The notes beneath the pieces were generated by a model, which worked only from the letters and a program-made list of their open reading frames with translations, did not search any database and had not been told where the DNA came from. DNA of 64,000 nucleotides, from contig NAJO01000002.1 in NCBI GenBank assembly GCA_002077065.1, positions 558,001 to 622,000 on the forward strand, in the 5' to 3' direction. Position numbers and translations under genes: made by a program. Numbering within the stretch: the stretch's first letter is position 1; every line of letters begins with the position of its first letter. This DNA comes from Cryoendolithus antarcticus (lineage: Eukaryota > Ascomycota > Dothideomycetes > Cladosporiales > Cladosporiaceae). Below are positions 11,468-22,267 of this stretch, in pieces.

Positions 11468-12173
11468 GAAGTTTCCCGAGATGAGGAGGACGGTGTATAT
11501 GAAGAGAGGGGTGGTTTCGCAGCGATGCAGAAGCGATCGTCACTGGGTGCACTCCAGGAGAGGTGCATGCCATTGTAGCAGGGCAGCCGCTCGCCGGCAA
11601 TGCAAGGTCTGGTCCAATGATCCGCGAGGCGTTGTATAAGCGCAAGCAACAGATCGCAGCCGTGGAGAGAGCACTGAGGTGGTCTTAGTGAGCGTAGCGC
11701 GCAGATTCGCAATGTATGAATAGACGAGAGATATAGAATAATCGAGCTGTACCGTGTAAAGTGCTCTGTCCGCCAGAACTTCCATCGATCTATACCCATG
11801 ACCCGATGGTCACAAGAACAACGATTATAATCCTCATAAGAGCGTGTAGCGTTCGCAGCTCGCCTGCCCCACGATTGCACGTTGCTTCGGCGTGGCCGTG
11901 ACAAGAAACAACTCCGTCTGTACCTTAGCCTCTTCGAAGTGGCTTGGCGGCTCGTCACCTTCCCTTCTCGAAGAGCCTCATCCCACTCCACACCCAATCG
12001 CACAAGCACGAGGTATATTTTGTATGCAGGTCCCAACCTTTTAGTGTAGAAACTAACGCGATGCATTGCTGATCCAACTTGATTTTCGGGTCTGATGGCA
12101 ATGCTATATACTGGAGGTAAGTCGCGTCGCAATCTCCCTTCGTACAGACCCTCTCTCTCCTTGGATCATCATC
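11468..12173. other. Intergenic with TATATA upstream of RNase T2
   Basis: TATATA at 12105-12110 lies 64 bp before the ATG at 12174 and is a plausible core-promoter element. Otherwise I see nothing supportable. Long antisense frames here show no family match. Confidence 0.4.
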
Positions 12174-13169
12174 ATGAAGAACTCGATCATTGTCGCCGCG
12201 GCTCTGACCGCAGGCGTGTCTGCTTCCTTGTACGGCGAGAGCAACCTCAACCACACCTGCCAGCTAGTCCCCGACTACCTGTCGTGCTCTGCTCAAGCCG
12301 ACCCCAGCAAAGTCGACTCCTGTTGCGTCGAGACCTTTGGTGGACTATTCCTCCAGACCCAGTTCTGGGACACCTACACCGGCCTCGAGTCGCAAGGCCA
12401 GCTCCTCCCCGCCGATAGCTGGACGATTCACGGTCTCTGGCCCGACTACTGCAATGGCTCCTACACTCAGTATTGTGACCTGACTCGCCAATACGATCCC
12501 TTCCCATCGCCCAACACCACCAACGGTCTCCCCAACGGCACTGTCGTTCCGCCTTACAATGGCACAGACATCACTGCCTTCATCACGCCCTTCGGCCGCT
12601 ACGATCTGCTTGCATACATGAACAAATACTGGATCGGCCAGAACCAAAAAAACTGGATCCTTTGGGCCCACGAGTTCAGCAAGCACGCCACCTGCTTCTC
12701 GACCTTTGACCTCCCATGCTACGGACCACAGTACGTCAAGCACTACGATCTGGTGGACTTCTTGGAGACGACCATTAAGTACTTCCTCCGTCTCCCGACC
12801 TACGACTGGCTAGCAGATGCTGGTATCGAGCCTTCCAACTCCACGACATACACGCTGAAGAAGATGGAGAAAGCACTGAAGCGGGAGTACCGCGCTACGC
12901 CTTACCTGGGCTGCTCGGGACCGAGGTACAATGCTACTGCTGCAGGTGCTGGGTCGCTTGACAATGGGCGCACGGAGCTGTCAGAGGTGTGGTACTATTT
13001 CCATGCCTATGGTCGGCCGCAGGACGGAAACAGTGTGCCGGTCGAGCAGACTGGCAAGAGCTCTTGCGCGACGACGAAGGGTGCGATCAAGTACTACGAG
13101 CGGGCTGCCAATGCAGTCGCAGGTGGTAGCGGCAGCAATGCGACTTCTTCGGGTCACTACAGGTTGTAG
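12174..13169 (+). CDS. Secreted ribonuclease T2
   Basis: Secreted or vacuolar endoribonuclease that cleaves single-stranded RNA through a 2',3'-cyclic phosphate. It is a single exon of 331 residues. An N-terminal signal peptide (MKNSIIVAAALTAGVSA) is followed by a cysteine-rich mature enzyme with several N-glycosylation sequons. Both catalytic segments are present: CAS I SWTIHGLWPDYC with H86, and CAS II WAHEFSKHATC with H166, E167 and H171. Most T2 enzymes have HEWxKHGTC; the F and A substitutions leave the catalytic His and Glu in place. The C-terminal region (about residue 240 on) holds the usual extension with SEVWYYFHAYG. Only 81 bp separate its stop from that of the convergent auxilin-like gene. 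Confidence 0.95.
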   Translation: MKNSIIVAAALTAGVSASLYGESNLNHTCQLVPDYLSCSAQADPSKVDSCCVETFGGLFLQTQFWDTYTGLESQGQLLPADSWTIHGLWPDYCNGSYTQYCDLTRQYDPFPSPNTTNGLPNGTVVPPYNGTDITAFITPFGRYDLLAYMNKYWIGQNQKNWILWAHEFSKHATCFSTFDLPCYGPQYVKHYDLVDFLETTIKYFLRLPTYDWLADAGIEPSNSTTYTLKKMEKALKREYRATPYLGCSGPRYNATAAGAGSLDNGRTELSEVWYYFHAYGRPQDGNSVPVEQTGKSSCATTKGAIKYYERAANAVAGGSGSNATSSGHYRL

Positions 13170-13250
13170 TCCAGTGAGATGGACGAGACCATGTGTACAT
13201 AGGCTGACCAGATTCATCTGTGTCAATGACAGCAAAAGTGGCTTTACAGT

Positions 13251-15936
13251 TCACAAGCCATTGTCTTTCTTGAATTTGTCCCATGCTTCGTTCAAGGTGC
13301 TGAAGACAGCAGCGCTGATCATCCTCTGCTCAGTCGTTGCCGTCTGTGGAATCTACATCATTTCGTTAGCATCCAAATCCGTTGGGCTATCATGTCGAAT
13401 CACTCACTTTATCAGGATGCACCTTTCCAATGGCCTTCATATAGTTGATCTTGACCTTGTTCGGCATCACCAAATCGCCCATACCGACTTTTTTCCAATC
13501 CGCCTCAGGCCATAACACTGTATCGAGACTCTGCAGCAGCGCGCGTAGGTTGTCAGCTTTGCCACCTTTCCAGGCTTGCAGCCGAGCGTCCACCTGATCT
13601 GTCAGAGCGAACTTCTCGTCGTCAGCTCTGTCTGCAGCGGCGTTGGCAGCGCGGAGCTTATGAACAGCTTGCTGCGAGACGGCGCTGGTGAGTGTAGCAC
13701 GTTGCATGCTGTTGCCCAGAAACTTTGTAGGCGGCGCGCTCCGTGCTGTAAGAGCAGCCTTAGGCTTGGGCGCGGGCTTGAACTTGGGTGCAGCAGCTCG
13801 CTCGCATCGGTCACGACCTTGAAGGCTTACAGCGCCGCCAACACCTGCAGAGATTGCTACCCGCCAAGTAGCTGCTGCGTCGGACCATTTCTCCATGTGC
13901 TCGAGTGCTTCTGCTTTCCGCATGAGAGCTTTGCCGTAGAAATCACGCATGTCCTTGCTGCCGCCATCTTCGCCAAGATCAATGGTTTCACCCACTCCAT
14001 AGCTTTCGCCAATGATTGTGATGGCCTGCTCGGCGTCTGATACTGCCATCTTCGCATCACCAGTCTTCAGCGCGGTGAGAGATCTGTTGCTGAGCACGAT
14101 GATGGCGATTGGGTGTGTAGGTGGCAATCCCGACAACGCTGCAGTGTACGACTCGTGTGCAGCTGCATAGTCGCCGCGTTTGAAAGCATCTCCACCTCTC
14201 TTGCGGTGAGCGGCAGAGCTCGAGAGTGCTACGGCCGACACAGCTCGCAACTTGCGAGGTGCTATACTTGCCCGCGAGACACTTACAGGCTTAGTTGTAG
14301 GCGCTATACTTGTATTGGACAAGTTTGTCGCATTTGGGTTTGCTGGAATGATAGGCGCCGGGCTGAATAGATCCACCTCGGGCTCGGGCGTAGGCTCTGG
14401 TTTCGGCACTGGTTGTTTCCTACGTGCAGGGCTGACATATGCCTCAGCTGTCTGCTCTTCGACAGCTTGGCGACTAAGCTTTGCGAGCGGTTTCGGGCCC
14501 ACGTGATTTTCTTGACGAACAGACCTTGGCTTTGCAGCTGCTGCATCCGACCTTGTCTCTGCGCTGATTCGGCCTCGTATGGCTTCGTCACCACTCGCGG
14601 GTGTCGCTGATCGAGAGGGTCGAGGTTCACGAGGTGCATCGAGCATGGCAGCTTCGTTGGTGATATCAAGGGTTGACTTCTGTGTCGCTCGAGGCACTGA
14701 ACGTGGTGGTTGGCGCGGCTGACTGCTCGCACGACTTGACTCGCCGCTCGTAGCTTCCTGCATCCATCTTGGCTGACTTGAATCGCGTTCTTGTTGAAAG
14801 TCTGCCATCGTCTTGGCCATCTGCTTCTGACTTGCCTTCCAAATCGAGTTGGCCGACTTGAAAAGCTTATTGCCGAGCTCGGCAGCGACTTGTGCTGGAT
14901 CCTTATCGGTACCATTCGCGGGTGATCTATCGTCACGTTGCCGAGAGGACGACTGGTCATCTTCGCGTCGTCGTCGCGGTGGACTCCTGCTATCTGTCGG
15001 AGGACTTCGCCTGCGTCGTTGAGCCTCGTCCTTTGCGGTACGTTTGGACTCTTCGTGAGCTTGACGTAATAGCCAGCCGACCGCAGCCTGCACGTCTCCA
15101 TGGCCTTCGCTGAGTGCCAGCCGAGCTGATTCAGGTGCGAAGCCCATCTCTATTAGTTCAGCCAACGAGTGATCCACGTCCTCGTCGTTGCCATTGATGG
15201 CAGCCGATCGGTTACGTGGCTCAGTACGGCTCGTCGATTGTCCTACAGGAGCGACCTGAGACACTGGCTTCGCAAGGTCACCCAGGAAATCGTCATCGTC
15301 GCCGCCAACCAGGCTCCTAGGAGGCTTCGCATGTCCATTGCTCGGCTTCGCTACCTCTGCGAGCCCAAATGGATCATCGTCATCATCGAATGCTCCATTA
15401 GCAGCGCTCGGTGCAGCAGACCGGACGACCAGGTCGACTGGTGTGCTCACACCACTCACCACGGATGATGGAGGAGGGTAGTGGCTTGCTCGATCGACAG
15501 GCGCATTCTTATTGAATGCTGCTAGGATATCATCCTCATCATTCCCCTGTTGGAGTACTGGAGCTGGGGAGGGTCCTCTGATCTCGGGTGTCCCTCGTCC
15601 GCTGCCCAGACTGTCCCAGAGTGAAGCCTGTTGATCCTGCTGCCGTCGCTTCTCCTCATCTAGTCGCCGCTGCTTCTCCAATATGGACAGGTTGCTTCCG
15701 GCCTTCTGTGACTTCAACGTGGTCAAATTGCCGAAGACATCCTTGCCCGGCTTCCCGTTTGGCGCGGCAGTACCATTGACGGTGCTCGATGGCCTACTGA
15801 TATTGCTCGGTGATGCGGTGCCAGATGCTGTGTTGTACTGCGGAGTGAAGGTACCGGGTCTCGCTGTCGATGTAAACGGCTTTGGTGCAGTCGGCTTGGC
15901 AGCGCTTTGCCAGTCTTCTCCCAGCAGATCGTCCAT
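13251..15936 (-). CDS. SWA2: Auxilin-like clathrin-uncoating co-chaperone (UBA, TPR, J domain)
   Basis: Recruits Hsp70 to clathrin-coated vesicles to strip the coat. The long exon 15936-13408 is joined to 13352-13251 over a 55-nt intron (donor GTGAGT, branch GCTAAC, acceptor GATGTAG), giving 876 residues. The last exon completes the J domain, since the intron follows HPDK directly and the frame resumes IPQTATTEQRMISAAVFS and ends FNEAWD-like (TLNEAWDKFKK). Domain order: disordered N-terminus beginning MDDLLGEDWQ, UBA at about 255-293 (LAELIEMGFAPESARLAL), a long linker, TPR repeats from about 575 (GDAFKRGDYAAAHESYTAAL) and the J domain at the extreme C-terminus. ATG 15936 was chosen; the frame is open further upstream, but without an ATG. 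Confidence 0.92.
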
Positions 15937-16745
15937 GGCGCTCCCTAGACCCGCCAGTAACTCCGGAGTATCATGTTCAAGCTCTGCGTCACTCCTATCT
16001 TTGTCAAATGTGAACACATGAGCACAGGTCGACACCCAATGTTTGTCTCCATGGAGTGCGGACGTCGGCAGATCTTAATTCCGACCGGAAGCCCGCAGTG
16101 CCAAAGGTTTGTCCCCACATCTTCGTTGACTTCATCTCCTACATGCACCTCATTTGACTCGACCATATCGCCGAGTGCCTCCTGTATCGCTGGCTCCTTG
16201 ACGATCTGACCCTGTGACGAACGGCCTCCCGATGTGATTCCATTTAGCGAAGGGTTGCCTGCGTGCCCAGGGCATATTTTGTGATGCTGGGGCATCGAAG
16301 GGCGCCAGGGCGCAGGTGAAGCTTCGCCACGACACTCAGGCTTCGCACACGGCCTCACACTCCATACACTCCCAATCACCATGTGTTTGCCTCGCGCACT
16401 TCGATCTTGGATTCTCAGGCGTCTTTTGCCTCGACACAGACGCGCAAATTCCCGCAGCGTAGAGTAGAATTTCCGAACGCGCAACAATCATGTGCCCCAG
16501 CGCCCTAGGGCACCCGGGGCAGCAGGGCGACGACCTGTTGAAGGCAAGTGGTATCAAATGGCCCGCCATGTACGTTTTTCACTAGCATTCTCTCATCCTT
16601 TCCCTCTCGCCCCGCTCGTCTATCTGCATTCAGAAACATACTGCCTTTGTGTTCCATATCCTCACCGGTCGCTGTGCAGTTGTCTTGCGTTTCACAGCCA
16701 CGTATTCTCGATCGAGGCTGTACACGTCAGGGGCTGCAGTAGAGT
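15937..16745. other. Divergent promoter region, SWA2 / C2H2 gene
   Basis: No supportable gene. It contains local GC-rich inverted sequence (for example GCCCTAGGGC near 16500), but nothing I can assign to a named site. Confidence 0.4.
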
Positions 16746-18273
16746 ATGAACTCCAACGCCCCTAGCTATGGCGGAACGCCGGAATTGTACCCACTCAGCG
16801 ACGGGTGCAACACCAATAACCCCAACTATGGCGTCGATGCCCGGGATGGTCTCGGGCAGAGAGTCGTTGGTGCAACAGCATTAGGCTATAGCTCACCGGT
16901 CGATGCCCGTGGCTACGATGGTGGACAGCACGGATTTGCGGACCACCTTTGGAGAACTCCACAAGTAGGAAACCCGCTCATGTGCTGCCAGTGGGATGCT
17001 GACATCTATATAGCCTGCTCACAACGCTGCCTTGCCATACACTCCCTCTGGTTCTACCGATCTCAATTTCGACTCGTCGAGCGGCGGCTTCAACACTCAC
17101 TCAACGGGCGCATCATCGGTGTGGGTAGCCCAGGGGCATTCCATCGCGCCTTACACCATGTCCGATATGACCGAACAGTCGTCACCTACGCCCGCGATGC
17201 TGCCTGACCACGCTCGCGACTTCCAAAGGCAACGTACGGCAGCAGGCTGCTTCGCTAGCTCCTGGAGGACTCCTGTGTCGAATGGCATACTGGTGAGTCC
17301 AAGTAGCGGTGGCAATACTTCCTCGCCCTGGAAGAATCCGGTACCGTGCCCCAACACAGTCATGGAGGACTCTGATAACGAACCGCTCGAGTTAAGCGAA
17401 GAGCTCAAGGCGCATGTCGACGTGCATATCAACTACATGCTGAGCATTGGCGAGGATCCAAGAACAAGCCGAAGAGCAAGGGCAACGCTCGCTCAAGTCC
17501 TGAATGTCGACGCTTCCCGAATATGGCACCACCTGGGGCAGCACTTTGCCCCAACTATCCCGGCGGCACGATCCCCGGCCCCTTGCACTTCAACAGTGCC
17601 ATCAGTCGTACCATTCGAGAAACAACCTGCGTATATACAGGACATCATCCTTGCCATAGTGAACGACTACGTTTCCAAACATAGCAAGCCCTGCATTCCT
17701 GGAACCTTCAATCCACCAGCGGAAGACGCATACCTATGTATCTGGCCAGATTGCGATTATTCCCACAGGAGAGAGGCACAATGGAGGCGCCACGTGATGC
17801 TCCACCGACAGCAGAGCGTCTACGTGTGCTGCCTATGCTTCAACTCCAACGCCAAATCAGACAGCATCTTCCGAGACTACCGCAAAGACAAGCTGCTCAA
17901 TCACCTGACAGCCCACGGTCTGATGAAGGGCGATGATAGGCGCGAGCGAGTCGCACAGGCCTCCTGCCAAGCAGTAAACGACACCTACACGAGCGTGTGC
18001 GATCGGAAGCAGGGTAACCGCGCCTGCCACTTCTCGTCGCAGAGCTGGAGTGAGCACATCTCGCACGTGGCAGGCCATCTCAAACAAGAGATCGCGGCTG
18101 CTGCTGCTCGACGTTCATCTGGTCAGAGCGGGGCGAGTTCTGGCCAGGAAGCTCTTGATGATGTTGGTGCTGCGTTGCAGGGCGCGAGGAAGCGGTCGAG
18201 TGCTACTTCGAAGCGGGTGACGGGCGGTGATACGCAGGCGAGCACACGAGGGAGGAAGAAGGCTAAGAAGTGA
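16746..18273 (+). CDS. C2H2-type zinc finger protein of unknown function
   Basis: Exons 16746-16964 and 17014-18273 give 492 residues, with an in-phase 49-nt intron (donor GTAGGA, branch GCTGAC, acceptor ATATAG). The N-terminal half is Ser/Pro/Asn-rich and probably disordered. A cysteine/histidine-rich region begins near residue 310: CIWPDCDYSHRREAQWRRH followed by a second histidine, then CCLCFNSNAKSD with HLTAHG, then CDRKQGNRACHF with HISHVAGH. These are irregular C2H2 fingers of a type common in Pezizomycotina. The C-terminus is basic (STRGRKKAKK), suggesting nuclear location. DNA binding is likely but targets are unknown. Confidence 0.8.
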
Positions 18274-18725
18274 AACGGGCAAGTCGATAGTCTCTACTCA
18301 TCATTACCCTGGCGGTGACTGTGACGGCCGAAGGGCGAGGTTCAGTGCTGCGCTGGTCGGCATTCAGTCTATTCTATCTACCTTGTGGACGTAGCATGTC
18401 GCGTTGAATGGGAAGTACCATGCATATGGGACACGCTCAGCGAGATCCCAAGATCGTAAATAAGGATTCTGCCATGCAGCCTGTCGGCGAATCTATCGAC
18501 GTGAAGCTTTTGTCGCGTCCGCAGCGTAACTTTTTATACGCCCTGCAGTATCAACGCTTTTCGATGTGCATTACATATTGCACCTGATGTGCGAGATGCG
18601 GACGTGCCGTTTGACGATCCTGAGTCGCGCTGCGAGATGATCACGCATCTCGAGGTCTACCTTGCTAGACGACATGATTATCAAAAGGCGACAGGACCAT
18701 CGATCATACAGTCCAAAAAATCACG
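18274..18725. other. Intergenic between C2H2 gene and U6 snRNA
   Basis: 3' regions of two convergent genes. A second A-run at 18715-18720 (T-run on the minus strand) may serve as a backup pol III terminator for U6. Nothing else is supportable. Confidence 0.4.
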
Positions 18726-18732
18726 AAAAAAA
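18726..18732 (-). terminator. Pol III terminator of U6
   Basis: Run of seven T on the minus strand directly after exon 2 of U6; four or more T suffices for pol III. Confidence 0.8.
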
Positions 18733-18756
18733 CTTGTAGCACTCTTTGTTTGCATG

Positions 18757-18814
18757 CTGTGAAGTGTGTCAGTATGTGTGCGAGAGATGTGTCAAGCGCG
18801 GGGTTCGAACTCAC
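18757..18814 (-). other. Putative spliceosomal intron inside U6 snRNA
   Basis: GTGAGT donor at 18814-18809, TACTGAC branch site with the adenosine at 18769, CACAG acceptor ending at 18757; branch-to-acceptor distance is 12 nt. These match the signals of the mRNA introns in this window. Removal restores a U6 of normal length. Confidence 0.85.
18800..18812 (-). promoter_or_regulatory. Pol III B-box-like element in the U6 intron
   Basis: Minus-strand GAGTTCGAACCCC matches the B-box consensus GGTTCGANNCC at 10 of 11 positions. It overlaps the last bases of the 5' splice site. The element is near-palindromic, so the plus strand also matches (GGTTCGAACTC). A B-box is the TFIIIC binding site; its placement inside an intron follows the S. 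pombe U6 precedent. Confidence 0.7.
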
Positions 18815-18908
18815 TGTCATCCTTAGTGCAGGGGCCATGCTAATCTTCTCTGTATTGTTTCAAATTGACCATATGGACCGAAGTCCACCAGATGAGATCT
18901 TGCATCAA

Positions 18909-18915
18909 ATATATA
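18909..18915 (-). promoter_or_regulatory. TATA box of the U6 gene
   Basis: TATATAT on the minus strand ends 23 bp upstream of the proposed U6 5' end at 18886, the usual spacing for TATA-containing pol III U6 promoters. Confidence 0.7.
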
Positions 18916-19435
18916 GTCTCACCAAATTTTCAGCATCGATAGACATGCTGCACGCCTGAGAGACTTCACATATACAGCCTTACAACTACTGGCCTTCCGC
19001 AATCATCCTGATGGCTCAGTGATCGCATGATGATGGAGTTTAATGCGACGTTGCTGCTCAAACCTTCAAGCCAACAGTCATGTGTGCAGAAGAGCACGGC
19101 CTATGCGACTCAGCGGTCGTGTACAGTATCTCGAGCACTTATTCCATGCGGGTTACAATCTGAATAGGTAAGACAAAAGAGTACGGAGAATAAGTAGGCT
19201 CGCGCTACCCTCCCACATTTCCCTAGTCCCATAGCCTGTATGCATTTGCCCTTCCCGTAATTCGCCATCAAACGCACAGAAAGTCATCCACACAAAGGAC
19301 ACCACAGCACTGAAGTAGGTTTGGCACCAGACACCACTTCCCTCGCTTTTTCCAGGCGATCGCGTGCGCTCATCAGAGCTTCACCCCAACCCTCACGCTC
19401 ACACCCCCTATCTTCCCGCCAGAAACCCGGCGTCC
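18916..19435. other. Intergenic between U6 promoter and RTS1 3' end
   Basis: Upstream flank of U6 and 3' UTR of the next minus-strand gene. No further element is supported. Confidence 0.45.
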
Positions 19436-21646
19436 CTAACGCACAGCCCTCCGCTCATCGCCCAACCTCAGCCTCTCTAGCCGTTCCCGTCCCTCCACGT
19501 CATCCAACCTCACGCCCGGGCTCCGTCCTTGTGCTAGCGACCGCGGCTGCGCGGCAACGCCGTTCGTGAGAGCTGGCTGCTGCGTTGCAGCGGATGAGTT
19601 CTTCATGCTTTCTGCCAGAGCTGTGAGTCGATCCCACTTGGCTTGTCGTTGCTGCTTGACGTTCTCGGCGTTGTTCTGCTGCTCGGTGTATTCGTGGGAG
19701 CAGTCGTCGAAGAGCTGTGGGTTGACTTCCATGAAGAGTTTCATGGCGTTGTAGACCATGCCGTGGATTGTTCTGGGAGTAACATGTCAGTGACTAGTCA
19801 GTGTGTTTGGGGAGAGGTCTGCTCACCTATTCCAATGGCCCTTCGAGTTCTCGTACAAAGGCGCAAACATGATCGGCAATATCACCTCCACATTGTCGCC
19901 GACCAAATTGCAGAAGTACTCGTTGTTCCAGAAGTAGAGCGCTCGCTCTGCGACCTGGAAGTGCGGACTCGATACGCTCTTCGCCAGCTGCCCGAACAGT
20001 GCTTCTTGCACCTTTGCGAATTCACTCGGGTCCATAACTTCGAAGATGTCCTCCACCTCATTCAAGAACATCACCTCTTTGGTCGAGTTGGTCTTTGGCC
20101 AGTATCGCAGCAGTCCGAGGACTACTTCCTCCGTCAGCGCCGCGTCCTTCTCGAGGAACTGCACTATGCAGTACGCGAGCTGTGGGTGGTACATCGAGAG
20201 CGACTTCACCTTGTGCATCGGTATGAGCACTCTGGTGAGGAACAGCTTGTGCTCCTCTTTCAGCGGTAGCGCAAAGCCATTGATAATGGATCCCAGTATC
20301 TCGAGCAACTCCGCGATGCCATTGAATCGCTCGGTTTCGTAAATGAATTGGAAGAAGACATTGTTGATACTCCGTCTGATGAAGGAGCGCAGATTCAGGA
20401 ATTTGCCGTATATACGGTGCAGTGTCGTCTTCAAGAAATCGCGTTCTCGGGGATCTTCCGAGTCGAAGAGCTCAAGCAACTGCAGGACGAAGCCGTGGTC
20501 GATGTACTGCTTCGCATAGTTCGTGTTGAAGTCCTGACTCTCGATGAAACGTAGGAAGAACTCGTAAACCACTTGTATATGCGGCCATGCGACTTCGAGC
20601 ACTGGCTCGTCTTCCTCCGGGTCGAAAGCCTCGCCTTGTGGATTCATTGGCGGAGGTATAGGTCGGAACAAATTCTTGCTGAACATCTCAACTACCCTGG
20701 GGTACATCGCCTCCGATATGACCTGTCGGTTCTGCGCCACGTAGTCCAGCAGCTCGTGCAAAGCCAGGCGCTTGATTTCCTTGCTCTTCATATCACCTGA
20801 GGCATCGTTAAAGTCGAAGATGATATTGCATTGATCTAGCTTCTGCATGAACAGCTCTTGTCTTCGGTTTGGCGGAACCTCATGGAAGCCAGGCAGCTTA
20901 TCTATGTCGCGTTCCCTTTGATTAGAGACGTCGAATCTTGACGAGTGTTGGCGCTTTGGTGTTCGAACACCCTCGGGTACAACGTCTTTGGGTGTTGCTT
21001 GTAGACCAGCGAAGAGGTGGCTTTTCGTTCCAGCTTTGGGAGGCGCAAGGTCTTGCGGCATGGTCTCGGTGGCGCCTGGAGATGGAACGTGCTGTTCTGT
21101 GTCAGCTTTGTACATCCTCTCTCTGTGCTTCGTCTCGACTCACAGGTGCGCTTGGGCTGATGACTACACTCGGCGGTAGTGGTCCCAGTCTCCCAGGTGT
21201 ATGCGTCGGCGCTTGTGCTGTCGGAGCTCCACCGCCAAAGCTGTGATGCTGCTGTGGGAAGCTCTGTTGTGCAGGCGCATTGGCGCCCATACCTGGTGGT
21301 GCAGGTGCTGGCGCGCCGGCATGTGACTGTGTGGGACCTTCCGTCCCTGTCTGAGGCTTCCCTCTCGCATCGACGAGATTTGAAGTGGAGGAGGTAGGGG
21401 TGGCATTGGTGGAGCCAGCGGGGGATTGGGTGCCGGTGAGGGGTGAGGCAGTGCCCGAGGAGCCTGCGTCTTTCTTCTTTGCGAGTTTGTTACCCTCCCG
21501 ATCTTTATCTCGTGAGCGCGACAGCTGTTCGGACTGCGTTAGAGAAGGGGATCAATAGACTGCGCACTAAGGAGATGACGCGCATGCATGTGCTGGAGGG
21601 GTGCTGCGCTGGGAGGACTCACCACTCGCTGTCTGAAGCCCTTCAT
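19436..21646 (-). CDS. RTS1: PP2A B56-type regulatory subunit (RTS1/ParA)
   Basis: Targets protein phosphatase 2A in septation, stress and checkpoint control. Four exons: 21646-21623 (MKGFRQRV), 21533-21144, 21091-19827 and 19772-19436, giving 671 residues; all junctions keep phase. The first intron has GTGAGT donor and GCTAACGCAG end, the second ends GCTGACACAGAACAG, and the third has GTGAGC donor and CCCAG acceptor. The N-terminal 200 residues are Ser/Thr/Pro/Gln-rich and basic ([19 protein letters not shown]). The B56 HEAT-like core starts near residue 215 with [20 protein letters not shown] and runs through [23 protein letters not shown] and [20 protein letters not shown], ending with [12 protein letters not shown] and a low-complexity tail. 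The core is complete. Confidence 0.95.
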
Positions 21647-22267
21647 TGTGAAGTGTGTATGCCGAGCTGTTTACAGATGTCGCACGACAATCGCGCCTTT
21701 CTTGGGTAGTCCGCCGGTAGAGCACTGGACCTACTTCCAGAGTCGTCCAGCTGCTATTGCGGAGTGTATCGGCGGATGTGGAAAAGCGAAGGTGCGGCTA
21801 TGAAGCGCGTCGGAGCTGCTACAAGACCATGACTAGCGCTGGTTTGTGCGTGCGGGCGTGTGAGGACGATGTCGAGGAGTCTTGTTGACGGATTGGCGAG
21901 GTCAATCGGGTAATCAGGTGGACGTCACTTGATGAAGCTGTATGCCAAGCCAATGTCGCGAACACACCGATAGCAGCGGCTGAGGTAAAGGCAGGTGGAA
22001 AGTAGTTCCAAAATATGTCGCAGCGGAAGGTTTGATGGCGGATGCGAGGTGGTGGAGCGGTCTAGGCGATGGCAGGGGGATGTTGTCTGGCGGCGGCCGG
22101 CTCAAACATCGAGGGGGGTCCAGTCCATTGCGGCTGCCACATGACTTGACGGTCACGAGGGCGGCACAAAGAGTACCTCGATACATGTACAGTAGTTCAG
22201 TAACATTCACATTGTCGATTCAACTACAGCTTTACCAGCGAGATTAAGGCCTGTCTGCGCATCCAAC
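21647..22267. other. Divergent promoter region, RTS1 / TFC1
   Basis: Shared upstream region of the two divergent genes. No named site is recognised. Confidence 0.45.

Larger units (their letters stand above)
18727..18886 (-). ncRNA. U6 spliceosomal snRNA, interrupted by a 58-nt intron
   Basis: Catalytic snRNA of the spliceosome, normally a pol III transcript of about 100 nt. On the minus strand, exon 1 is about 18886-18815. It starts with the 5' hairpin GGACTTCGGTCC, then TTTGAAACAATACAGAGA (the ACAGAGA box that meets the 5' splice site), GATTAGCATGGCCCC (U4/U2 pairing and AGC triad) and TGCACTAAGGATGACA. The conserved sequence is then broken by GTGAGT; a branch motif TACTGAC (18774-18768) and CACAG (ending at 18757) follow. 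Exon 2 (18756 to about 18727) reads CATGCAAACAAAGAGTGCTA and runs into a T7 tract. Spliced length is about 102 nt, the normal size, and the joined GATGACA-CATGCAA restores a U6-like 3' domain. The exact ends are approximate. Confidence 0.92.

Noticed and set aside
11266..12132. 288-codon minus-strand open frame opposite the ELO gene and its 3' flank
   Set aside because: Partly antisense to a clear gene; no protein-like blocks. Long shadow frames are common in GC-rich codon-biased DNA.
14304..15101. 265-codon open frame overlapping SWA2 in another frame
   Set aside because: Shadow of the UBA/linker coding region.
16495..16525. GC-rich inverted sequence around GCCCTAGGGC
   Set aside because: Too short and isolated for a terminator or regulatory call in a eukaryote.
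18750..18959. Plus-strand 69-codon open frame over the U6 gene
   Set aside because: It is antisense to the snRNA; the nucleotide match to U6 explains the sequence.
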